Both the position numbers and the translations under genes were made by a program. A DNA stretch of 64,000 bases from Chitinophaga nivalis. Its GTDB lineage: Bacteria > Bacteroidota > Bacteroidia > Chitinophagales > Chitinophagaceae. Location of the stretch: the NCBI RefSeq assembly GCF_025989125.1, contig NZ_JAPDNR010000001.1, forward strand, positions 186,001-250,000, given 5' to 3'. Shown piece after piece: positions 33,928 to 43,069 of this stretch. Below the pieces are notes generated by a model. The model searched no databases. It had not been told where the DNA came from and saw only the letters and a program-made list of their open reading frames with translations. Position 1 is the stretch's first letter. The number at the start of each line of letters is the position of its first letter.

Positions 33928-34389
33928 TTATTTCCAGCGCTCCAGTATCTCTTCTGTATGATTTTTGGTATCCGGTTTCTTAATGATGTGGGCAATTACG
34001 CCGTTTTCATCAATCAGAAAAGTAGTACGGAATATACCATCATACGTCTTACCCATCATTTGTTTCTCTCCGAATACACCATACTGGTTCACGATGGTTT
34101 TATCTTCATCTGCCAGCAGGGTAAAAGGTAATTCGTATTTCTCTATAAACTTCTGGTGACTTTGTTCGCTGTCGGTACTCACGCCTACGACTGCATATCC
34201 TTTTTTCAGCAATGCCGTGTAGTTATCCCGCAGATTGCAGGCCTGGGTAGTACATCCCGGTGTCATATCCTTAGGATAAAAATACAGGATCACCCGTTTT
34301 CCTTTCAGATCGGTTAATGACAGGGTTTTACCATGCTGGTCTTTCCCTTTGAACACCGGCGCTTTATCGCCTTCTTTTAATGCTGCCAT
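33928..34389 (-). CDS. bcp: thioredoxin-dependent thiol peroxidase (Bcp/PrxQ)
   Basis: Reduces hydroperoxides using thioredoxin. The peroxidatic Cys46 and resolving Cys51 are both in the PrxQ motif TPGCTTQAC. LYFYPKDMTPGC and the C-terminal TFLIDENGVI segment are typical. The 153-aa length is normal. It is convergent with gldJ and shares the strong terminator. Confidence 0.95.
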   Translation of the reverse strand: MAALKEGDKAPVFKGKDQHGKTLSLTDLKGKRVILYFYPKDMTPGCTTQACNLRDNYTALLKKGYAVVGVSTDSEQSHQKFIEKYELPFTLLADEDKTIVNQYGVFGEKQMMGKTYDGIFRTTFLIDENGVIAHIIKKPDTKNHTEEILERWK

Positions 34390-34445
34390 ATAATAACTTT
34401 TAGATATGAATAATGGATATTGTCAATTTGTGAAGAGAATAATTT

Positions 34446-36137
34446 CTATCGCTTGAAAGAGAACCGGTATACACCTTCATTACCCGCTGCATCTTTTGCT
34501 TTCAGCACCAGGGAATGTGTACCTGCCGGACAATTTTCGTCAAACGTATAGGTCAGCACGTTACCCCTGCGGGAGAAAAGCAACCATTTACCATCCAGCT
34601 CTGCGCGGTAGCTTTTTATACCACTGGCATCATTGATGGCAAAAGATAATTTGGTAGCCTTGGCCAGATTCGCACCGGGCTTTACGCCTACTGGTGTTAT
34701 TTTGGGCGCAACGGTATCAATTTCCAGGTGGAAGTTACCGAAATCCCGGAAGGTGCCTTTATACCAGCCATTTTCCAGGGTGGTGCCGGAAACACTGCTC
34801 CCCTGTCCTTCCCGTACCATCACCATTTTAGACTGCAGGTATTCCGGTACATTACGCAGGGCGCGCAGCCGTACGGAGAAATAATCATGCACGGGTATCA
34901 ATGCGGTATGCAGGCGATACGTATTAGAGTAATCTTTAGCACTGGTAGCCGGAATCTCCTGGTAATTAAAACAGATCTTATCATACAGGGCCTGTTCATC
35001 CAGGAAAAATTCGACCTGATTGTTTTCAAAAATATTGCGGGAAGCCGGATACATGGTATTGGCACATACCTTCTCTCCCTGTTCTTCACCGGACTGCTGC
35101 AGCGCCAGTTTTACCGTTGAGGTATTGCCGTAGGCATCTTTTACCAGCAGCTTTACATCATGCACGGCGCCATCGCCCAGATAAATGGTACCATCACCTT
35201 TCAGCTCCCGGTAGATGTCCAGTTCATTGCCGGGTACGGAAAACAACAGCTGTAAGTAAGGGCCACCGCCTTTCTTTACTTTATAGTCAATATGTGCGTT
35301 CAGGTAACGGGTTTCTTCATACCCGATGTTATCCAGCTGGAAGTCAATATCCGGCACACCATTGTTCAGCAGGGTAACTTCGTATATGCCGTAGGTGTTG
35401 GGTACATTGTTCATGCGGTCTATCGCATTCAGGCCCAGCCCGGCTTTAGCAGCTTTCACCTTTATAACCGGCTGTGTGGTCACATAGCTTTCCCCTATTT
35501 TTTTTACCGGCACCATTAAAGGCTGTTGCTCATAGATACTTTTCTCCCGGTCATATATCGCAATGCGAAAGATTTCCGGAGCGCGGGTATCCTCAATATT
35601 AAAGCCGAAAAGCAACGGATTTAACGGCTTTTCGGTAGCGGTATTTCTGATTTCGAAGTGCAGGTGAGGACCCGCAGAACCACCCGTGTTACCGCTCCAG
35701 GCAATGAAGTCACCTTTCTTCACGGGAAACATGCCAGCAGGAATCGTCAGATCGCTGGCCCAGCTTTCCGCCTTATATTGCTGCTGTTTCACATATTGCT
35801 GCAATGCCGGGAAAAAGCTGTTCAGGTGGGCGTATACAGTCGTGTAGCCATTAGGGTGAGTCACATATAACACATTACCGAAACCGGTATGCGACACCCC
35901 TATCCTGCTCACATAACCCTCTGCTGCTGCATGCACGGCCAGGTTCTCCCGTTGCTGGGTTTTAATATCCATGCCGGAATGAAAATGATTCGGTCTTAGT
36001 TCACCAAAATTGCCTGCCAGTTCAATAGGAACAGCCAGCGGGTTTCTGAAATAACCTTGCGGATAATTTTTTTCAGGAATGGATTGTGCCTGCAACAAAT
36101 GCGGTAGTAAGCAAAATAAACCAATAACTCTCTTCAT
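34446..36137 (-). CDS. secreted M23-family metallopeptidase with C-terminal Ig-like domains
   Basis: Signal peptide (HLLQAQ|SIPE), then an M23/LytM domain at about residues 35-190 with an intact zinc site: H53-x3-D57 (HFHSGMDI), TTVYAHL and GPHLHFEI. This contrasts with the two degenerate EnvC-like proteins. A long C-terminal part of beta-sandwich character follows, including a YRAELDGKWLLFSRRGN segment of Bacteroidota M23 proteins. It is probably a periplasmic peptidoglycan endopeptidase. The frame is open to 36200, but the ATG at 36137 starts the signal peptide and lies 6 nt after a TACATTTG box. It is 563 aa. Confidence 0.92.
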   Translation of the reverse strand: MKRVIGLFCLLPHLLQAQSIPEKNYPQGYFRNPLAVPIELAGNFGELRPNHFHSGMDIKTQQRENLAVHAAAEGYVSRIGVSHTGFGNVLYVTHPNGYTTVYAHLNSFFPALQQYVKQQQYKAESWASDLTIPAGMFPVKKGDFIAWSGNTGGSAGPHLHFEIRNTATEKPLNPLLFGFNIEDTRAPEIFRIAIYDREKSIYEQQPLMVPVKKIGESYVTTQPVIKVKAAKAGLGLNAIDRMNNVPNTYGIYEVTLLNNGVPDIDFQLDNIGYEETRYLNAHIDYKVKKGGGPYLQLLFSVPGNELDIYRELKGDGTIYLGDGAVHDVKLLVKDAYGNTSTVKLALQQSGEEQGEKVCANTMYPASRNIFENNQVEFFLDEQALYDKICFNYQEIPATSAKDYSNTYRLHTALIPVHDYFSVRLRALRNVPEYLQSKMVMVREGQGSSVSGTTLENGWYKGTFRDFGNFHLEIDTVAPKITPVGVKPGANLAKATKLSFAINDASGIKSYRAELDGKWLLFSRRGNVLTYTFDENCPAGTHSLVLKAKDAAGNEGVYRFSFKR

Positions 36138-36143
36138 AATATG

Positions 36144-36151
36144 CAAATGTA
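36144..36151 (-). promoter_or_regulatory. -7 box 6 nt before the M23 peptidase ATG
   Basis: TACATTTG on the minus strand is an exact TAnnTTTG match directly upstream of the ATG at 36137, implying a very short or absent leader. Confidence 0.5.
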
Positions 36152-36515
36152 GGGAAAACCGCCTATCAGACATTCCCCTGTATTTTCCGGATGTAAACAA
36201 TACTGCAGATCCGTTTTACCCGGCTTCGCCGGATGATAAACATAGCGTGATAGCCAATCTACAGCTATTGTTCCATAAAATGTCGCGGCCATTCCGATAA
36301 ATATATACTGAATAAATATATGAGCACCGGTACGATTTTGCGGTCAACGGCGGCCGGTTCATTTTTCGTATATCCGTTTACGTTTGTATATCTATAGCCT
36401 GTTCCTCCATGTACTGGCAGCCAGCCACCATTGCTGCCGTACCCGGGTGCTGCCCCTGATTATTATTCCTGATTTTTTATTCCTACTTTAGCTTCCGCAA
36501 AATGTACCATCATTC
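36152..36515. other. 364-bp gene-free interval between the M23 gene and gldA
   Basis: No supported ORF or RNA. It contains a small hairpin CCGGC-TTC-GCCGG (36220-36232) and a consensus -7 element TACGTTTG (36379-36386, plus) that could drive gldA with a ~125-nt leader. Confidence 0.5.
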
Positions 36516-37430
36516 ATGTCTATCCAGGTATCACAACTCAGTAAAGTATATGGCGAACAACGGGCCGTGGATGCGATTTCCTTTGAACTGAAAAAAGGAG
36601 AAATCACGGGTTTCCTGGGTCCCAACGGGGCTGGAAAATCCACCACGATGAAAATGATTACCGGATTTTTGCCGCCCAGCAGCGGTAAGGCCAGTGTATG
36701 TGGTTTCGATATAGTAGAACAATCCCTGGAAGTACGTAAGCGTGTAGGGTACCTGCCGGAATCCAATCCTTTATACCAGGATATGTATATCCGGGAGTTC
36801 CTGGAGTTTGTGGCCGGCATCCATCAGCTGGGAAAATCTACCTCCGCCAGGATTTCGGAAGTTATCAGCCAGACCGGACTGCAGCCGGAGGCCGGTAAAA
36901 AAATAAGTGCCCTGTCCAACGGCTACCGGCAACGGGTTGGGCTGGCGCAGGCATTACTGCATAATCCGGAAGTACTGATCCTGGATGAGCCCACTACCGG
37001 GCTCGATCCCAATCAGCTGGCCGATATCCGGCAACTGATCAAAGAACTGGGCAGAGACAAAACCGTGATCCTTTCTACCCACATCATGCAGGAAGTAGAG
37101 GCACTGTGTAGCCGGGTTATTATCATCAATAAGGGGCAGATCATTGCGGATGACAAGCTATCCCATTTACAGAAAAATAACACACAAAACGGCACGATAA
37201 CCGTTACCTTCGGCGAAACCGTTACAGCATCCGAGCTGTTGACCATCCCTGGTGTAACGCGTGCAGTAGCCCGGGAAGATCAGTCCTGGCAATTGTTTAC
37301 CAACGAAGTAGACGATGTGCGAAAAAACCTGTTACAATTCGCTTTGATAAATAACCGGAACATACTTTCTTTGCAAAGCAATTCACAAAATCTGGAAACC
37401 ATTTTCCGGGAACTGACGAAACGCTCCTAA
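36516..37430 (+). CDS. gldA: gliding-motility ABC transporter ATP-binding protein GldA
   Basis: ABC ATPase. Walker A GPNGAGKST (residues 35-43), signature LSNGYRQRVGLAQAL, Walker B VLILDEPTTGLDP and an H-loop STHIMQEVE are present. The N-terminus (MSIQVSQLSKVYGEQRAVD) and ~304-aa length with a C-terminal regulatory tail match GldA, which pairs with GldF/GldG in gliding Bacteroidota. gldF/gldG are not adjacent, as in Flavobacterium. Confidence is high for the ABC ATPase and moderate for GldA identity, since CcmA-type ATPases are similar. Confidence 0.85.
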   Translation: MSIQVSQLSKVYGEQRAVDAISFELKKGEITGFLGPNGAGKSTTMKMITGFLPPSSGKASVCGFDIVEQSLEVRKRVGYLPESNPLYQDMYIREFLEFVAGIHQLGKSTSARISEVISQTGLQPEAGKKISALSNGYRQRVGLAQALLHNPEVLILDEPTTGLDPNQLADIRQLIKELGRDKTVILSTHIMQEVEALCSRVIIINKGQIIADDKLSHLQKNNTQNGTITVTFGETVTASELLTIPGVTRAVAREDQSWQLFTNEVDDVRKNLLQFALINNRNILSLQSNSQNLETIFRELTKRS

Positions 37431-37505
37431 GCCATTGGTGGTTAGCCTTGCGCTAAACACCGGTAGTTAATAAGCTAATAGCTAACAATTTTAACTTTTC
37501 TTATT

Positions 37506-38795
37506 ATGAGTCTCATTTCAGAAATTCATGCCAGGCAAATTCTCGATAGCCGCGGTAATCCTACGATTGAGGTAGATGTAACCACAGAAGATGGTCATTT
37601 TGGTCGTGCTGCAGTGCCCTCCGGTGCTTCTACCGGTAAGCATGAAGCCGTAGAACTGCGGGATAATGACAAAAGTGTTTACATGGGTAAAGGCGTACTG
37701 ACTGCCGTTCAGAATGTAAATGAAATCATTGCAGAAGAACTGATCGGCTGGGAAGTTACAGACCAGGCTGGTATCGATAAACACCTGATTGCTCTTGATG
37801 GTACTCCCAATAAAGCCAAACTGGGCGCTAACGCTACCCTGGCGGTGAGCATGGCGGTAGCAAAAGCAGCAGCAGACGAAAGCAACCAGCCACTGTACCG
37901 TTACCTCGGCGGTGTAAACGCATTTACCCTGCCTATTCCTTTGATGAACATCATCAACGGTGGTGCACACGCGGATAATAAAATTGATTTCCAGGAATTT
38001 ATGATCGTTCCGGTAGGTGCGCCTAATTTCTCCGAAGGTTTACGCTGGGGCGTGGAAATTTTCCACCACCTGAAAGCGGTACTGAAAAAGAAAGGTTACA
38101 GCACCAACGTAGGTGACGAAGGCGGTTTTGCTCCTGAAATCCAGAGCAATGAAGAAGCTATCGAAACAGTACTGGAAGCTATCAAAGCAGCAGGTTACAC
38201 CCCGGGCGAACAGGTAGCGATTGCCCTGGATGCAGCCAGCAGCGAAATGTACAACGAAGCAGACAACACCTACAAATTCTACAAAAGCTCTCAGAAAGTA
38301 ATCAGCAGCGATGAAATGGTGGCTTTCTGGACAGAATGGTGCAATAAATATCCGATCGTTTCCATCGAAGATGGTATGGCGGAAGATGACTGGGCAGGTT
38401 GGAAAAAACTGACCGAATCTGTAGGCAGCCGCGTACAGCTGGTGGGTGATGACCTGTTCGTTACCAACGTACTGCGTCTGAAACAAGGTATTGATCAACA
38501 AATCGGTAACAGCATCCTGGTTAAAGTAAACCAGATCGGTACTATTACTGAAACCATCAATGCCGTAAATATGGCGCATAAAGCAGGGTATACTTCTATC
38601 ATGAGCCACCGTTCCGGCGAAACAGAAGATACTACCATCGCGGATCTCGCCGTAGCACTGAACTGTGGTCAGATTAAAACCGGTTCTGCTTCCCGCACCG
38701 ACCGTATGGCCAAATACAATCAGCTCCTGCGTATTGAAGAAGAACTGGGTGAAGTAGCGATCTATCCTACCAACGCCATCAGTGTAAAAAAATAG
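37506..38795 (+). CDS. eno: enolase
   Basis: Glycolytic enzyme interconverting 2-phosphoglycerate and phosphoenolpyruvate. The N-terminus ILDSRGNPTIEVDV, the metal- and substrate-binding GDEGGFAPE, SIEDGMAEDDW, GDDLFVTN and the catalytic MSHRSGETEDT are all intact. The 429-aa length is normal. Its sequence drifts toward simple frequent codons, consistent with high expression. Confidence 0.98.
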   Translation: MSLISEIHARQILDSRGNPTIEVDVTTEDGHFGRAAVPSGASTGKHEAVELRDNDKSVYMGKGVLTAVQNVNEIIAEELIGWEVTDQAGIDKHLIALDGTPNKAKLGANATLAVSMAVAKAAADESNQPLYRYLGGVNAFTLPIPLMNIINGGAHADNKIDFQEFMIVPVGAPNFSEGLRWGVEIFHHLKAVLKKKGYSTNVGDEGGFAPEIQSNEEAIETVLEAIKAAGYTPGEQVAIALDAASSEMYNEADNTYKFYKSSQKVISSDEMVAFWTEWCNKYPIVSIEDGMAEDDWAGWKKLTESVGSRVQLVGDDLFVTNVLRLKQGIDQQIGNSILVKVNQIGTITETINAVNMAHKAGYTSIMSHRSGETEDTTIADLAVALNCGQIKTGSASRTDRMAKYNQLLRIEEELGEVAIYPTNAISVKK

Positions 38796-38825
38796 CAGAT
38801 TGAAATAATACCACTGGTATTAAAT

Positions 38826-38913
38826 AATTGCGCATTGGTAAGCAGATAACAGCCCGGGGAAACCCTCGCGAATATCTTCCTGCCAATGCGTAATTTTTAA
38901 TTCCTAATTCGTA
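38826..38913. repeat. imperfect hairpin plus TAATTCGTAATT element after eno
   Basis: Arms 38826-38849 and 38872-38895 pair at about 19 of 24 positions (core CGCATTGG / CCAATGCG, with AGATA / ATATCT). A TAATTCGTAATT motif follows at about 38904-38915. No T-run terminator is seen. It probably belongs to the same dispersed family as 26703-26771 and 61257-61340. Confidence 0.5.
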
Positions 38914-38924
38914 ATTTGCAGCAT

Positions 38925-39236
38925 ATGCCATTACCGAAATCCATAAAAATACCGCGATACTTAAAGAACAAATTCTTTATTGCTGCCGCTGCATTTTTTA
39001 TATGGATCGCTTTTCTGGATAAGACCAACCTGATGTACAATTATCAACTCACATCAGAAGAGAACAAGCTGGAAGGACAAAAAGAATTCTTTATCAACGA
39101 GATAAAATCCACACGGGAAGAACAACAGGAACTGCTCTCCAGCCCGGAAAAACTGGAAAAATTTGCCCGGGAAAAATACTATATGAAAAAAGATAATGAA
39201 GACCTCTTTATTATCGCACCAGCCCCTAAGCCATAA
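38925..39236 (+). CDS. FtsB/DivIC-family septum formation protein
   Basis: Small bitopic division protein. It has a short cytoplasmic tail, one transmembrane helix (residues ~17-32, FFIAAAAFFIWIAFL) and a coiled coil ending in the family motif SSPEKLEKFAREKYYMKKDNED. It likely joins FtsL/FtsQ in the divisome. The frame extends to a TTG at 38916 but the ATG at 38925 gives the standard N-terminus; 103 aa. Finding it after eno is a common Bacteroidota arrangement. Confidence 0.9.
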   Translation: MPLPKSIKIPRYLKNKFFIAAAAFFIWIAFLDKTNLMYNYQLTSEENKLEGQKEFFINEIKSTREEQQELLSSPEKLEKFAREKYYMKKDNEDLFIIAPAPKP

Positions 39237-39305
39237 CCCTGACTGTTGACTGCACAGCTTTGCCCGTCTTAAAAATTTATCTTAATTTAACAATAGATTC
39301 TGCGC

Positions 39306-39337
39306 TTTTGTCGTTATAAAATAGAACCTTATTCTTG
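39306..39337 (+). promoter_or_regulatory. promoter of the 72-aa gene
   Basis: TTTTG (ending 39310) is separated by 19 bp from TATTCTTG (39330-39337), one mismatch from TAnnTTTG. The spacing is ideal, and the ATG at 39356 follows with a ~12-nt leader. Confidence 0.6.
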
Positions 39338-39355
39338 GTATTAAAATAATAATGC

Positions 39356-39574
39356 ATGAGTAATTCTACACTAACTGTATTTTCTAACCTGTGTCTTGTT
39401 ACCAATAATGACCTCACCACTCATATGGATATGGATGAAATAGCATTATCGGAAGAAGAACAGGCCGTTTTTGAAGATACCAGAGCGGCCCTGAATCAGG
39501 TCCGTTACTTTCCGCGGGCTGCCACCCTGCAGCAGATCTTCGACTACGCTGCCGCCAAACAGGAACATAAATAG
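39356..39574 (+). CDS. small conserved-looking protein, 72 aa, function unknown
   Basis: Acidic small protein without signal peptide or membrane helix. The C-terminal part (LNQVRYFPRAATLQQIFDYAAAK) looks like a short amphipathic helix pair found at the end of several small Bacteroidota proteins, but I cannot name a family. A well-spaced promoter lies immediately upstream. A later ATG (39425) is possible but would leave most of the upstream coding sequence unexplained. It sits between the DivIC-like gene and nth. Confidence 0.6.
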   Translation: MSNSTLTVFSNLCLVTNNDLTTHMDMDEIALSEEEQAVFEDTRAALNQVRYFPRAATLQQIFDYAAAKQEHK

Positions 39575-39639
39575 TATATAGTCAATCCTTTATCGCTGCT
39601 GTTGTGTATTCCTGCACGCAGTTGCTTTTCCATTTTTCC

Positions 39640-39647
39640 TATCTTTA
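39640..39647 (+). promoter_or_regulatory. possible -7 box 4 nt before the nth start
   Basis: TATCTTTA differs from TAnnTTTG only in the last base and ends 4 nt before the ATG at 39652, again suggesting a near-leaderless mRNA. Confidence 0.35.
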
Positions 39648-39651
39648 CGGC

Positions 39652-40299
39652 ATGACCAAAAAAGAGCGTTTTGCATATGTGCTCCATTACTTCGAGACAC
39701 ATACACCCAATGCCGAGACCGAACTCATTTACGACAATCCTTACCAGCTACTGGTAGCCGTCATCCTCTCTGCCCAATGCACCGACAAAAGGGTCAATTT
39801 GACCACGCCCGCCATATTTGCACAGTATCCGGACGTATACGCCCTGAGCAACGCCACCTTCGATGACTTGTTTCCGTTGATCCGCAGCATCAGCTATCCT
39901 AACAATAAAACCAAACACCTGATCGGGATGGCACAGATGGTGGTAGCTGACTTTAACGGAGAAATACCAGCCACCGTAGCGGAACTGGTTAAACTTCCCG
40001 GGGTAGGCCGTAAAACAGCCAATGTAATCACCTCCGTGGTACACCAGCAACCCAATATGGCCGTGGATACCCATGTATTCCGCGTATCTGCCAGAATAGG
40101 CCTCACTACCAACGCCAAAACGCCCCTGCAAACAGAGTTGCAGTTACTGAAATACATTCCGAAAGAAAAAGTCCATGTAGCCCATCACTGGCTCATCCTG
40201 CACGGCCGGTACACCTGTGTGGCCCGTACCCCCAAATGTGGGGAATGTGGTATCAGGCCTGCCTGCAAATATTACGGCCAGCTGATCAAAGCGCAATAA
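39652..40299 (+). CDS. nth: endonuclease III
   Basis: Base-excision repair DNA glycosylase/AP lyase for oxidised pyrimidines. The helix-hairpin-helix LPGVGRKTANV holds catalytic Lys121, and Asp139 is in AVDTHVFRV. The [4Fe-4S] ligands C189-x6-C196-x2-C199-x5-C205 are complete. The frame opens at 39604, but the ATG at 39652 gives the family N-terminus (MTKKERFAYVLHYFE) and 215 aa. Confidence 0.96.
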   Translation: MTKKERFAYVLHYFETHTPNAETELIYDNPYQLLVAVILSAQCTDKRVNLTTPAIFAQYPDVYALSNATFDDLFPLIRSISYPNNKTKHLIGMAQMVVADFNGEIPATVAELVKLPGVGRKTANVITSVVHQQPNMAVDTHVFRVSARIGLTTNAKTPLQTELQLLKYIPKEKVHVAHHWLILHGRYTCVARTPKCGECGIRPACKYYGQLIKAQ

Positions 40300-40498
40300 T
40301 ACCGCCTCCCTGCTGTATCTTCTTTGTACGCTTCCTGCTCCGGCAGCGTCGTATGCCTGCGCCCGGAAACCGCATACCACCCGCCCTTCGCAGACGCTGG
40401 TGGTTTATTTTGTTCTGTCATTAATTTCTCCGGGCAATTATTAATTTTTGCTATCTTAAGGGGTCTTTTAAGGTCCAAATTAATAAAGCATCTACGTT

Positions 40499-41713
40499 AT
40501 GAAATCAGCCGTCAGGTTACAATTGTCATTTATGATGTTCCTCGAATTCTTTATATGGGGAGCATGGTTTGTTACGCTGGGCACTTTTGTCCTCAAAAAT
40601 CTGCAGGATACCAATGCCACACAGGTAAGCGTAGCTTTTCTTACACAATCCATCGGCGCCGTGATTGCCCCGTTTATTGTAGGCATCATTGCAGACCGTT
40701 TTATTTCGGCCCAGGTGATTCTGGGTGCTATCCACATCGTAGGCTCCGCCCTGTTATGGATCTGCTCCGGCATGCAAAGCTTCGATAGTTTTTATCCGTT
40801 GCTGCTGCTCTACATGATCCTGTACATGCCTACCCTCGCGCTGGTCAACTCCATCTCCTTCCGCCAGATGACAGATCCCAGCAAGGAATTTTCTTCTATT
40901 CGTGTATTCGGTACCGTAGGCTGGATCATTGCCGGCCTGCTCATCGGATGGCTCAACTGGGAGAAACAAAACCACCTGGACGCCACCTTCAAAATGGCGG
41001 CGGCAGCGTCTTTGCTGTTAGGCCTGTTCAGTTTCAGCCTGCCCAAAACACCACCGGCTAAAAAAGGCACCAAAGTATCTGTCCGCGAAATCCTCGGACT
41101 GGATGCCATCCGCATGTTGAAAGACTCGTCTTACCGCCTGTTTTTCATTGCCTCCATTGCCATCTGTGTACCGCTGGCATTTTACTACAATTTCACCAAT
41201 CCGTTCCTGAATGAAATCGGGATGGAAGCCGCCGCCGGCAAACAATCCATGGGACAGATATCCGAGCTGCTGTTCATGCTGGTGATGCCCTTGTTTTTCG
41301 CCAGACTGGGTGTTAAAAAAATGCTGGCACTGGGTATGCTGGCCTGGGTCATCCGCTACGCCTGTTTCGCCTATGGCAACATCGACAGCAATTACTGGAT
41401 GCTGATTGCCGGTATTGTGTTACATGGCATCTGCTATGACTTCTTCTTTGTAACCGGTCAGATCTACACCGATAAAATGGCTGGCGAAGAGTTCAAAAGT
41501 TCCGCTCAGGGCTTTGTTACACTGGCTACCTATGGTGTAGGTATGTTGTTCGGTTTTCTCATTTCGGGCCCTATTGTGGAAGCCCGCAAAATTCCAGGTG
41601 GCCACAACTGGCAGGGCATCTGGCTGATACCAGCCGGCATCGCTGCCGTAGTACTGGTATTATTCCTGCTATTATTCAAAGATTCCTCCAAACCAGCTGG
41701 TAGCAAAGGTTGA
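40499..41713 (+). CDS. MFS nucleoside permease (NHS/NupG-like family)
   Basis: Twelve-helix major facilitator. The N-terminus (MKSAVRLQLSFMMFLEFFIWGAWFVTLG) is characteristic of the nucleoside:H+ symporter (NupG/XapB) family, as are SFRQMTDPSKEFSSIRVFGTVGWIIAG and the C-terminal YDFFFVTGQIYTDK. The 404-aa length is normal. It lies 94 bp before a Gfo/Idh/MocA oxidoreductase on the same strand, so the pair could import and process a nucleoside- or sugar-like compound; that is inference. Confidence 0.88.
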   Translation: MKSAVRLQLSFMMFLEFFIWGAWFVTLGTFVLKNLQDTNATQVSVAFLTQSIGAVIAPFIVGIIADRFISAQVILGAIHIVGSALLWICSGMQSFDSFYPLLLLYMILYMPTLALVNSISFRQMTDPSKEFSSIRVFGTVGWIIAGLLIGWLNWEKQNHLDATFKMAAAASLLLGLFSFSLPKTPPAKKGTKVSVREILGLDAIRMLKDSSYRLFFIASIAICVPLAFYYNFTNPFLNEIGMEAAAGKQSMGQISELLFMLVMPLFFARLGVKKMLALGMLAWVIRYACFAYGNIDSNYWMLIAGIVLHGICYDFFFVTGQIYTDKMAGEEFKSSAQGFVTLATYGVGMLFGFLISGPIVEARKIPGGHNWQGIWLIPAGIAAVVLVLFLLLFKDSSKPAGSKG

Positions 41714-41720
41714 GTATAAC

Positions 41721-41753
41721 GCCGGAAGATATACTACCCGTATCTCTTCCGGC
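41721..41753. terminator. hairpin without U-tract after the MFS gene
   Basis: GCCGGAAGATATA pairs with TATCTCTTCCGGC around a 7-nt loop, 7 bp after the permease stop. No T-run follows; it carries the same GGAAGATAT core as the hairpin at 6368. Confidence 0.5.
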
Positions 41754-41807
41754 TGTATATAGCAAGATGATTACCTGCTTTGTATTTCTGATAGCAAAAC
41801 AATTTCT

Positions 41808-42998
41808 ATGGCAAAAATAGCAATGCTTGGCTCGGGCTTCATCGGGCGGTTTTATGCAGATTCGCTGCAGGGGCAGCGTAGCCGCGATAAGATTGTCAGC
41901 ATCTATTCCCGTCGGGAAGAAAGTGCTAAAAAATTTGCGGCAGATTATCAGGTTCCTCACTGGACATTGGATATGGAAGCGGCCATTGCCCATCCGGAGG
42001 TAGAAGTAGTTTGTATTTCGCTACCCAACAACCTCCACGAAAGCGCCGTACTGCTGTGCTGCCAGCACAAAAAAGCGGTGATCTGTACCAAACCGCTGGG
42101 GCGCAACGCCGCAGAGGCCAAAAGGATACTGGAAGCAGTTGAAAAGGCCGGCATTTTCCACGGCTACCTCGAAGACTTGGTATACACGCCCAAGTTTCTC
42201 AAAGCGCTGCAAAGCGTACAGGAAGGCGCCCTCGGACGTATTCTGTGGGCCAAGTCCCGGGAAACGCACCCTGGCCCGCACAGTGAATGGTTCTGGGACA
42301 AAGAACAGGCCGGCGGCGGTTGTATCCTCGATTTAGGCTGCCACTGCGTGGAAATCAGCCGTAGCTTTATCGGCAAGGATATCAAACCCGTGGAAGTGAT
42401 GTGCTGGGCAGATACCCAGGTAAAACCCATTGATGCAGAAGACCATGCCATTGGCCTGGTGAAATATGAGAACGGTGCGATCGGACAGTTTGAAGTAAGC
42501 TGGACTTTCCGCGGCGGCCTCGATCTGCGGGATGAGGTGATGGGTACGGAAGGTACTATCTGGCTCAATAATTTCCTGCGTACCGGTTTTGACATGTTTA
42601 CCACCGGCAAAGGCGCAGACTATGTAGCGGAAAAAGCGGAGAGCAACTCCGGCTGGCTCTTCCCGGTAGGCGACGAATTGAATGAACTGGGTTATAACCA
42701 TATGTTCACCGATATGTTCAATGCACTGGACAACGGGCAGGCGCCCCGCGAAACCTTCTATGACGGCTATGTGGTGAATGCCATACTCGATGCCGCCTAT
42801 AAAAGTGCTGCCAGCAAACAATGGGAGCCGGTGCAACTGGAAATATGGCGCGGACAGGAAGGCGTAGCCAAAGCGCAAACGCTGGTAGACTATGACGACC
42901 AATATTATCTTGTAAAAGAAGAAACCACTCACTTCGGGGCACGTAAGCTGATTCTGAAGGATAAACAATCCGGCCGGATCATCGAACAAACGATCTGA
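41808..42998 (+). CDS. Gfo/Idh/MocA-family NAD(P)-dependent oxidoreductase
   Basis: The N-terminal Rossmann fold (AMLGSGFIGRFYADSL) is followed by CISLPNNLHES and the CTKPLGRNAAEA motif holding the conserved Lys that contacts cofactor and substrate (usually EKP). The substrate domain has GGGCILDLGCHCVEISR. The 396-aa length is typical. Substrates in this family are sugars, inositols and related polyols; the specific one cannot be read from sequence. Confidence 0.9.
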   Translation: MAKIAMLGSGFIGRFYADSLQGQRSRDKIVSIYSRREESAKKFAADYQVPHWTLDMEAAIAHPEVEVVCISLPNNLHESAVLLCCQHKKAVICTKPLGRNAAEAKRILEAVEKAGIFHGYLEDLVYTPKFLKALQSVQEGALGRILWAKSRETHPGPHSEWFWDKEQAGGGCILDLGCHCVEISRSFIGKDIKPVEVMCWADTQVKPIDAEDHAIGLVKYENGAIGQFEVSWTFRGGLDLRDEVMGTEGTIWLNNFLRTGFDMFTTGKGADYVAEKAESNSGWLFPVGDELNELGYNHMFTDMFNALDNGQAPRETFYDGYVVNAILDAAYKSAASKQWEPVQLEIWRGQEGVAKAQTLVDYDDQYYLVKEETTHFGARKLILKDKQSGRIIEQTI

Positions 42999-43069
42999 TG
43001 ATACATAGAAGCGGGGCATGACGCCGGGTTATTCCTGCGGCAGCTTCGCTTCTGCCTTTATAGCGGCAC

